Positions 58,625 to 64,000 of a DNA stretch of 64,000 nucleotides are shown here, piece after piece. Each line of letters begins with the position of its first letter. Position 1 is the first letter of the stretch. This DNA is from Arthrobacter_D sp015752045. GTDB taxonomy: Bacteria > Actinomycetota > Actinomycetes > Actinomycetales > Micrococcaceae. The DNA lies in contig NZ_JADOUS010000009.1 in the NCBI RefSeq assembly GCF_015752045.1, positions 1 to 64,000 of the forward strand, given 5' to 3'. Below the pieces are notes generated by a model, which worked only from the letters and a program-made list of their open reading frames with translations, made no database searches and was not told the DNA's origin. A program made the position numbers and the translations under genes.

Positions 58625-58801
58625 GCTCCCGCTCCTGTCCGCGCCGGTGCCGGCGTCCGTGTCCCATGAGGCCCTGATCGTGGCGTCCTGTGCGCGTCCG
58701 GAGGCGGCAGGCGGACCCGGCGCTCCCGCCCGACGGGCCACCGGCGGAGCACAAGCATCGAGGGCAGCCTGCCGGTTTCGCCACGGGGCCGCTCCTTAGC
58801 C

Positions 58802-58807
58802 TAGTGT
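58802..58807 (+). promoter_or_regulatory. -10 element of a leaderless promoter for the ABC ATPase
   Basis: TAGTGT is followed by eight bases (CTAGGACC) and the ATG at 58816. No ribosome-binding site is present. The mRNA probably begins at or close to the start codon. Confidence 0.45.
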
Positions 58808-58815
58808 CTAGGACC

Positions 58816-59601
58816 ATGAGTGACGTTCTGGAACTGGCGGGAGTAAGCCTCGTCAGGGGTGGCAAGACCCTGCTCGATGAGATCGACTGGCAGGTCAACG
58901 AGGGTGAGCGCTGGGTGGTCATGGGCCCCAACGGAGCGGGCAAGACCACCCTGCTGCAGCTCGCCGGGGCGCGGCTCCACCCCACCCGGGGCGTCGTCGG
59001 GATCCTGGACGAGGTCATGGGTGCCGTCGACGTCTTCGACCTGCGGCCGCGCATCGGCCTCGCATCTGCGGCCCTCGCCTCCCAGGTCCCCGATCACGAG
59101 ACGGTCCTGGATGTCGTGGTGACCGCCTCCTACGGGGTCACCGGCCGGTGGCGTGAACAGTACGAGCGCCTCGACGAGCGACGCGCCTTCCGCCTGCTCG
59201 ACACCTGGGGCATGTCCCGCTTCATGAACCACCCTTTCGGCTCCCTCAGCGAGGGGGAGCGCAAACGCGTCCAGATCGCCCGGGCGCTCATGGCGGACCC
59301 GGAGCTCCTGCTCCTCGACGAGCCGGCGGCCGGCCTGGACCTCGCCGGACGCGAGGACCTCGTGCAACGGCTCACCGAGCTCGCCCTCGATCCCGAAGCA
59401 CCCGCCATGGTGCTGGTGACGCACCACCTCGAGGAGGTCCCGCCGGGCTTCACGCACGCGCTGCTGCTGCGCGACGGCGTCGTGGTGGCGGCCGGACCCA
59501 TCGCGGACGTCCTGACCGAGGAGAACCTGGGCACGGCGTTCGACGTCGCCCTGAAGGTCAGCGAGGAGAACGGCCGCTACAGCGCCGTCGCGCGGGCGTG
59601 A
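58816..59601 (+). CDS. Stand-alone ABC transporter ATP-binding protein (YlmA/ModF-like)
   Basis: The 261-residue ATPase has Walker A GPNGAGKTTLL, signature GSLSEGERKRVQIA and Walker B LLLDEPAAGLDL, with H-loop VTHHLEE. No permease or binding protein adjoins it. The LSEGE variant of the signature and the single-domain form match YlmA-type proteins, whose partner is not known. It could serve a transporter encoded elsewhere. Confidence 0.82.
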   Translation: MSDVLELAGVSLVRGGKTLLDEIDWQVNEGERWVVMGPNGAGKTTLLQLAGARLHPTRGVVGILDEVMGAVDVFDLRPRIGLASAALASQVPDHETVLDVVVTASYGVTGRWREQYERLDERRAFRLLDTWGMSRFMNHPFGSLSEGERKRVQIARALMADPELLLLDEPAAGLDLAGREDLVQRLTELALDPEAPAMVLVTHHLEEVPPGFTHALLLRDGVVVAAGPIADVLTEENLGTAFDVALKVSEENGRYSAVARA

Positions 59602-59644
59602 GCAGCGCAGCCCGACGCGCGCCCCGGCACGCGCCCGCGTCCTG

Positions 59645-60487
59645 ATGTCCGTCATCGCGCTCGACGCGGTCGACGCGGTCGACGCGGTCGACGACCCCCG
59701 GCTCTCGGACTACCGCAGGCTCACCGACGTCCAGCTGCGCCTCGCGAAGGAGCCCGCGGAGGGGCTGTACATCGCCGAGAGTCCGAAGGTCCTCCGACGG
59801 GCCGTCGATGCCGGGCACGTCCCGCGGTCCTTCCTCCTGGCGCCGAAGTGGCTCCCCGACCTGGCCGACGTCCTCGCCCGCTTCCCGTCCGTGCCCGCAT
59901 TCGTGGCGCCCGAAGCCACACTCGGGACCATCACGGGATTCCACCTGCATCGTGGCGCCCTCGCCGCGATGCACCGGCCCGCACCACGGCCCCTCGGCGA
60001 GCTGCTGGACTCCGCCCGGCGCGTCGTGATCATCGAGGACATGGTGGACCACACGAACCTGGGCGCGATCTTCCGCTCAGCTGCCGCACTCGGCGTCGAC
60101 GCCGTGCTGCTCAGCCCGCGGAGCGCGGACCCGCTCTATCGGAGGGCCGTGCGCGTCAGCATGGGCAGCGTCTTCCAGGTCCCCTGGGCCAGGTTGAGCT
60201 CCTGGCCCGGAGACCTCGCCGCCGTGCGCGCCGCCGGTTTCACCCTCGCTGCACTGGCCCTGGGCCCCGGGGCCGTCCCGCTCGGTGCATTCCCGGCGCG
60301 GGACCACGAGCGGCTCGCCCTCCTGCTCGGTACCGAGGGGGACGGGCTGAGCGACGGTGCCCTGGCCGACGCCGATGTCGCCCTGACCATCCCCATGCAC
60401 GGTGGCGTGGACTCGCTGAACGTCGCCGCGGCGGCGGCGGTCGCATTCTGGGAATGCAGGTACGACGGCGCGCGGCCCGTCCTTTAG
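59645..60487 (+). CDS. TrmH/SpoU-family RNA 2'-O-ribose methyltransferase
   Basis: The 280-residue SPOUT enzyme methylates ribose 2'-OH in rRNA or tRNA using SAM. It has an N-terminal substrate-binding domain (PRLSDYRRLTD, ESPKVLRRAV) and the knotted domain with the three SpoU motifs: HTNLGAIFRSAAALG, LLLGTEGDGLSD and VDSLNVAAAAAVAFWE. The exact target base is not readable. Residues 5-15 are coded by four near-identical 9-bp units (ALDAVDAVDAVD). It runs in the same direction as rpmE2. Confidence 0.88.
   Translation: MSVIALDAVDAVDAVDDPRLSDYRRLTDVQLRLAKEPAEGLYIAESPKVLRRAVDAGHVPRSFLLAPKWLPDLADVLARFPSVPAFVAPEATLGTITGFHLHRGALAAMHRPAPRPLGELLDSARRVVIIEDMVDHTNLGAIFRSAAALGVDAVLLSPRSADPLYRRAVRVSMGSVFQVPWARLSSWPGDLAAVRAAGFTLAALALGPGAVPLGAFPARDHERLALLLGTEGDGLSDGALADADVALTIPMHGGVDSLNVAAAAAVAFWECRYDGARPVL
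59660..59695 (+). repeat. Four 9-bp tandem repeats at the start of the methyltransferase gene
   Basis: CTCGACGCG, GTCGACGCG, GTCGACGCG and GTCGACGAC follow one another, coding for LDA-VDA-VDA-VDD. The tract keeps frame and may vary in copy number between strains. Confidence 0.6.
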
Positions 60488-60507
60488 CCCCATGGGCGCT
60501 CCTGCGC

Positions 60508-60513
60508 TAGTAT
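60508..60513 (+). promoter_or_regulatory. -10 element of the rpmE2 promoter
   Basis: TAGTAT lies 75 bases before the rpmE2 start. The leader contains a small hairpin, GCCTGG-CAAAAT-CCAGGC (60551-60568), just before the ribosome-binding site GAAGG. No Zur-box-like AT-rich palindrome was seen. Confidence 0.45.
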
Positions 60514-60587
60514 GGACAGCTGGCGCTGTCGCCACCCTTTCATCCCCCGTGCCTGGCAAAATCCAGGCAACCAGAGAAGGTAGTCCC

Positions 60588-60845
60588 GTGAAGTCTGATA
60601 TCCACCCCAAGTACCACTCGGTCGTATTCCGCGACTTGGCCTCCGACAAGGCGTTCCTGACGAAGTCGACGGTCGGCTCGCCCAAGACCATCGAGTGGGA
60701 AGACGGCAACACCTACCCCCTCATCGAGGTCGAGATCTCCTCGGAGTCCCACCCGTTCTACACGGGCAAGCAGCGCATCATGGACTCCGCCGGTCGCGTG
60801 GAGCGCTTCAACGCGCGCTTCAAGGGCTTCGGCACCAAGAAGTAG
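60588..60845 (+). CDS. rpmE2: 50S ribosomal protein L31 type B (zinc-independent)
   Basis: The 85-residue protein matches type B L31: MKSDIHPKYHSVVFRD, ESHPFYTGKQRIMDSAGRVERF and the C-terminal KGFGTKK. It lacks the CxxC pairs of the zinc-binding form, so it needs no zinc. In many bacteria this paralogue replaces the zinc form during starvation under Zur; in Micrococcaceae it may be the main L31. GTG start with GAAGG upstream. A terminator follows. Confidence 0.95.
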   Translation: MKSDIHPKYHSVVFRDLASDKAFLTKSTVGSPKTIEWEDGNTYPLIEVEISSESHPFYTGKQRIMDSAGRVERFNARFKGFGTKK

Positions 60846-60880
60846 ACCCGCTCACCTCGAGCACCGGACCGCGGTCCGAA

Positions 60881-60913
60881 GGAGAAGCCACGCCCATCCG
60901 GCGTGGCTTCTCC
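60881..60913. terminator. Intrinsic terminator after rpmE2
   Basis: A perfect 14-bp stem, GGAGAAGCCACGCC with its complement at 60900-60913, around a CATCC loop. It lies 35 bases after the rpmE2 stop and just before the next gene in the same direction, so it should separate rpmE2 from it. Confidence 0.8.
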
Positions 60914-60939
60914 CGATTAAGCACACAAGGGAGGCACCC

Positions 60940-62016
60940 ATGGAACAGGCACCGGACGCAGATCGCCTGCACGGCGAATTCAAGACCCCGGGCGGCAAAC
61001 TCACGGCGGTGGACCTCACCGTGCAGGGAGGCCGCCTGACGGGCGTCTCGGTCAACGGGGACTTCTTCCTCGAACCCGACGAGGCGCTGCTGGACATCAA
61101 TGCCGCGCTGGAGGGTCTTCCCGCCGACACAGCTCCCGGCGAGCTCGCCGCTGCGATCACCCAGCGGCTCGACCCGTCGGCCGTCCTGTTCGGCTTCTCA
61201 CCGGAGGCCATCGCCACCGCGGTCCGCCGCGCCCTGGGGAAGGCCTCGAGCTTCGCGGACCACCAGTGGGAGATCATCCCTCCCACGCCGCTGCCCACGG
61301 CCATGCACGTCGCGATGGACGAGGTCCTCACCCACGACGTCGGCACGGGATCACGCAACCCGACCCTCCGCTTCTGGGAATGGCAGTCGCCGTCGGTGGT
61401 GATCGGCAGCTTCCAGTCCATGCGCAACGAGGTGGACCCGGAGGGTACGGACCGGCACGGGGTCACGGTGGTGCGCAGGATCAGCGGCGGCGGAGCAATG
61501 TTCATGGAGCACGGCAATGCCATCACCTACTCCATCTACGTGCCGCAGTCGCTCGTCGACGGCATGAGTTTCGCCGACTCCTACCCGTTCCTCGATGCCT
61601 GGGTCATGGACGCCCTGCAGAGGCTCGGCATCCAGGCCTGGTACCAGCCCCTGAACGACATCGCCACGGAGGTCGGCAAGATCGGCGGCGCGGCCCAGAA
61701 GCGCCTCGCGAACGGCGGGATGCTGCACCACGTGACCATGAGCTACGACATCGACGCCGACAAGATGCTCGAGGTGCTGCGCATCGGCCGGGAGAAGATG
61801 TCCGACAAGGGGACGACGAGCGCCAAGAAACGCGTGGACCCCCTGCGTCGCCAGACCGGGCTGGCCCGCGAGGAGATCATCGGGGTCATGATGGACACCT
61901 TCCGCGAGCGGTACGGGGCGGTGGAGGTCTCCCTGTCCGACGACGACCTCCGCCGCGCCGAGGACCTGGTGGAGCACAAGTTCGGCACCCAGGAGTGGCT
62001 CTACCGCGTGCCCTGA
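60940..62016 (+). CDS. Lipoate-protein ligase family protein with permuted accessory domain
   Basis: The 358-residue protein probably attaches or transfers lipoate to enzyme subunits. The catalytic BPL/LplA-type domain (about residues 105-310) has LRFWEWQSPSVVIGSFQ, the RRISGGGAMF motif and the lysine segment KIGGAAQKR. An accessory domain of about 95 residues (HGEFKTPGGKLTAVDL, GDFFLEPDEAL) precedes it; in Escherichia coli LplA the equivalent domain is at the C-terminus. The ATG at 60940 follows GGGAGGCACCC. It converges with pepN; the stops overlap by 16 bp. Confidence 0.88.
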   Translation: MEQAPDADRLHGEFKTPGGKLTAVDLTVQGGRLTGVSVNGDFFLEPDEALLDINAALEGLPADTAPGELAAAITQRLDPSAVLFGFSPEAIATAVRRALGKASSFADHQWEIIPPTPLPTAMHVAMDEVLTHDVGTGSRNPTLRFWEWQSPSVVIGSFQSMRNEVDPEGTDRHGVTVVRRISGGGAMFMEHGNAITYSIYVPQSLVDGMSFADSYPFLDAWVMDALQRLGIQAWYQPLNDIATEVGKIGGAAQKRLANGGMLHHVTMSYDIDADKMLEVLRIGREKMSDKGTTSAKKRVDPLRRQTGLAREEIIGVMMDTFRERYGAVEVSLSDDDLRRAEDLVEHKFGTQEWLYRVP

Positions 62017-64000
62017 GCCTGCGCCCGCAGGGACCGGAAGAGATGGTCGCGTTCCTCCACGACGATGCGGCGCAGCGCCGCCGGTGCGTCGCGGTTCGCG
62101 TCCAGCCAGGCGTCGGTCCGCAGGACCACGGGGTGGTGTCCGGGCTCGCCGTCGAGGTCCTGGTGTCCCGGGTACAGGCCACGGACGATCCTGCTCGCCA
62201 TCTCGATGCCCCGGGTCGCCCAGACACCGCGGAGGGCCTCGAAGTAGGGCTCCCGGTACGGATCCAGCAGGAGGTGCGAACCGAGCATGAAGCCCTCGAC
62301 CGCGGCGCTGAGCAGTTCGTTCGAGAGCCGGTCGCCGTGGACCGCCTCATCCCACGTGGCCCGCTTGATGGCTGCGTCGGGGATCGCGGCGGAGGCGAGG
62401 GTGAAGCCCACGCGGCCCGACGCCGTCGGGTCGGCGGTCCGCTCGGCCTCGAGTTCGCCGCCCCGGACGCGCTGCTGCGCGGCGAGTCCCTGCAGGAGGA
62501 GCCAGCGCAGTTCGGCGTCGAGGCCGAGGCCGTCGATCCCCTCCTTGCCGTCGAGCACGGCGCGTACGACGTCGGCGGCGCGCCCGGCGCTGCGGGCCGC
62601 GGACGCGAGCGCCCGGGCCCAGGCGAGCTGGAGGTCGGATCCCGCCGCGGCGGCACGCAGGCCGTCCGCCAGGAAGTCGCCGAGGCGGTCGCGGAGCGCC
62701 GGGCGGTCTCCGGCGGGGGCGAAGCGTTCGATCGCGGTGCCGGCATTGGCCAGCAGGACCTGCAGCACACCCACGCCGCCCTCAGCGGGCGCCGCGAGCA
62801 TCACGGCCGAGAGGTAGGAGCCGACCGGCAGGCGGGCGTCCCTCGTGCTGGACCACAAGGCGGTGAGGCACGTGGCCCGGGCCAGGGGGTCCTGCAGGCG
62901 GTGGATCGAGGTCAGGAGCGTGGCGAGGGACCGCTCGTCGAAGGAGAGCTTCGCGTAGGTCAGGTCGTCGTCGTTGACCAGCAGGAGGTCGGGCTGGGCG
63001 GCACCGACGAGCACCGGCACGGCGGTCCGGGCGGCGTCGACCGTCACGGCCTCGGCGCGCGTGCGCACGAGCCGGCCCTCGGCGTCGAAGGAGTACAGGC
63101 CCACCCGGATGCGGTGCGGCCGGGGCTCGTCCAGGCCCGTCACCGGGTCCGTGGCGTCCTGGACGATGGTGACCCCGGTGAGGACGCCGTCGTCGGCGGT
63201 GACCTCGGCGGTGAGGGCGGGGACGCCGGAGGTCCGGAGCCAGGAGCGCGACCACGCGGCGAGGTCCTGGCCCGTCGCGACGGCCAGCACGTCGAGGAGG
63301 TCCGCGAGCGTCGTGTTCCCGTACTCGTGCTTCCGGAAGTACTGCCGTGCGGCGGTCGTGAAGTCCTCGCGGCCCACGAAGGCCACGAGCTGCTTGAGCA
63401 CGGAGGCGCCCTTCGCATAGGTGATGCCGTCGAAGTTCTGCTTGGCGGCCTCGAGGTCGGGGATGTCCGCGACGATCGGGTGGGTCGTCGGGAGCTGGTC
63501 CTGCACGTACGCCCACGACTTCCGGCGGTTCGCGAAGCTGACCCAGGAGGTGCTCCAGCGCGTCGCCTCCGCCACCGCGAGGGCGCCCATGTAGTCGGCG
63601 AACGACTCCTTGAGCCACAGGTCGTCCCACCAGGTCATCGTCACGAGGTCGCCGAACCACATGTGCGCCATCTCGTGCATGATCGTGTTGGCCCGTGCCT
63701 CGCGCTGGGCCTCCGTGGCCGCGGACCGGAAAACGTAGTTCTCGGTGAAGGTCACGAGCCCGGGGTTCTCCATCGCCCCGAGGTTGTACTCCGGGACGAA
63801 CGCCTGGTCGTACTTGCCGAAGGGGTAGGGGTAGTCGAACAGGTCGTGGAAGAAGTCCAGCCCGCGCCGGGTCGTGTCGAAGATCTCGGCGGCGTCGAAG
63901 GACGGGGCCAGTGACCGGCGGCAGTACAGGGCCAGTGGCACCTCGAGGCCCTCGCCGGCCGTGCCCGCCGCCCCGGTCCAGGAGTCTGCCTCCCGATGGT
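62001..64000 (-). CDS. pepN: Aminopeptidase N (M1 family), N-terminal part beyond the window
   Basis: The frame is open to the right edge (reading ...HREADSWTGAAG into VPLALYCRRSLA), so the start lies outside. The 666 visible residues include the substrate motif LGAMENPG, the zinc-binding HEMAH with its distal glutamate in LWLKESFADY (HExxH-x18-E), and a long helical C-terminal domain with no sign of damage. The enzyme removes N-terminal residues from peptides in the cytoplasm. An internal GTG at 63941 is not the real start, because homology continues upstream. Confidence 0.93.
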   Translation of the reverse strand, partial: HREADSWTGAAGTAGEGLEVPLALYCRRSLAPSFDAAEIFDTTRRGLDFFHDLFDYPYPFGKYDQAFVPEYNLGAMENPGLVTFTENYVFRSAATEAQREARANTIMHEMAHMWFGDLVTMTWWDDLWLKESFADYMGALAVAEATRWSTSWVSFANRRKSWAYVQDQLPTTHPIVADIPDLEAAKQNFDGITYAKGASVLKQLVAFVGREDFTTAARQYFRKHEYGNTTLADLLDVLAVATGQDLAAWSRSWLRTSGVPALTAEVTADDGVLTGVTIVQDATDPVTGLDEPRPHRIRVGLYSFDAEGRLVRTRAEAVTVDAARTAVPVLVGAAQPDLLLVNDDDLTYAKLSFDERSLATLLTSIHRLQDPLARATCLTALWSSTRDARLPVGSYLSAVMLAAPAEGGVGVLQVLLANAGTAIERFAPAGDRPALRDRLGDFLADGLRAAAAGSDLQLAWARALASAARSAGRAADVVRAVLDGKEGIDGLGLDAELRWLLLQGLAAQQRVRGGELEAERTADPTASGRVGFTLASAAIPDAAIKRATWDEAVHGDRLSNELLSAAVEGFMLGSHLLLDPYREPYFEALRGVWATRGIEMASRIVRGLYPGHQDLDGEPGHHPVVLRTDAWLDANRDAPAALRRIVVEERDHLFRSLRAQAQGTR

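Noticed and set aside
60490..60587. Zur box controlling rpmE2
   Set aside because: No AT-rich palindrome resembling the actinobacterial Zur consensus is present before the gene.

Overview
The window looks like chromosome of a high-GC actinobacterium of the Micrococcaceae (Arthrobacter-like). The signs are very high third-position GC, many GTG and a few TTG starts, an actinobacterial rapZ-yvcK-whiA block, OpcA beside glucose-6-phosphate dehydrogenase, a SufR-SufB-SufD-Rieske-SufC-SufT operon, a C-minus (type B) ribosomal protein L31, and several promoters whose -10 hexamer ends only 6-8 nt before the start codon (leaderless transcripts). The genus is inferred from gene content and order only.

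Layout. Bases 1-3346 are a mosaic of insertion sequences: the right end of one ISL3-family element (+), an IS110-family element (-) that has lost its 3' end, a second ISL3-family element (-) cut by the IS110 left end, and an IS3-family orfB (+) whose 5' part was displaced by that ISL3. Bases 3347-4450 hold a small lipoprotein gene, a doubtful short ORF and a 24-bp perfect palindrome. From 4460 onward the window is mostly conserved core: metallo-hydrolase, GntR/YtrA regulator, uvrA (LexA/SOS box), HAD phosphatase, acyltransferase, uvrC, rapZ, yvcK, whiA and sodA. The lower-glycolysis set gap-pgk-tpiA follows with secG. The opposing block tkt-tal-pgi-zwf-opcA-pgl covers the pentose phosphate pathway. 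The two meet at a long perfect bidirectional terminator.

From 28.4 to 33.1 kb lie ctaB and ctaA (heme O and heme A synthesis), with a DapA-like aldolase between them and a two-gene ABC exporter in the ctaA operon. The suf operon (33.2-38.6 kb) makes Fe-S clusters but carries no cysteine desulfurase or SufU. It is followed by a second ABC exporter whose permease is two ABC-2 domains fused in tandem, a CtpE-like P-type ATPase, a complete biotin ECF transporter (BioY-BioM-BioN) and an ABC-F ATPase.

Bases 47.8-54.0 kb are a five-gene minus-strand cluster for an exported or surface polysaccharide: nucleotide-sugar dehydrogenase, SDR epimerase, NodB deacetylase, an unrecognised secreted protein and a membrane GT2 glycosyltransferase. 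It is the most accessory-looking non-IS part. The rest is SURF1, two small genes, a FabG plus FabI-like SDR pair, serB, a lone ABC ATPase, a TrmH-type rRNA methyltransferase, rpmE2, a lipoate ligase-like protein with permuted domain order, and the 3' portion of pepN, which runs off the right edge.

No tRNA, rRNA or CRISPR array was seen. The observations most worth a second look are the possible bridge RNA in the IS110 5' region, the polysaccharide cluster with its unknown secreted protein, the FabI-like SDR, the fused permease and the 15-bp repeat tract in bioN.
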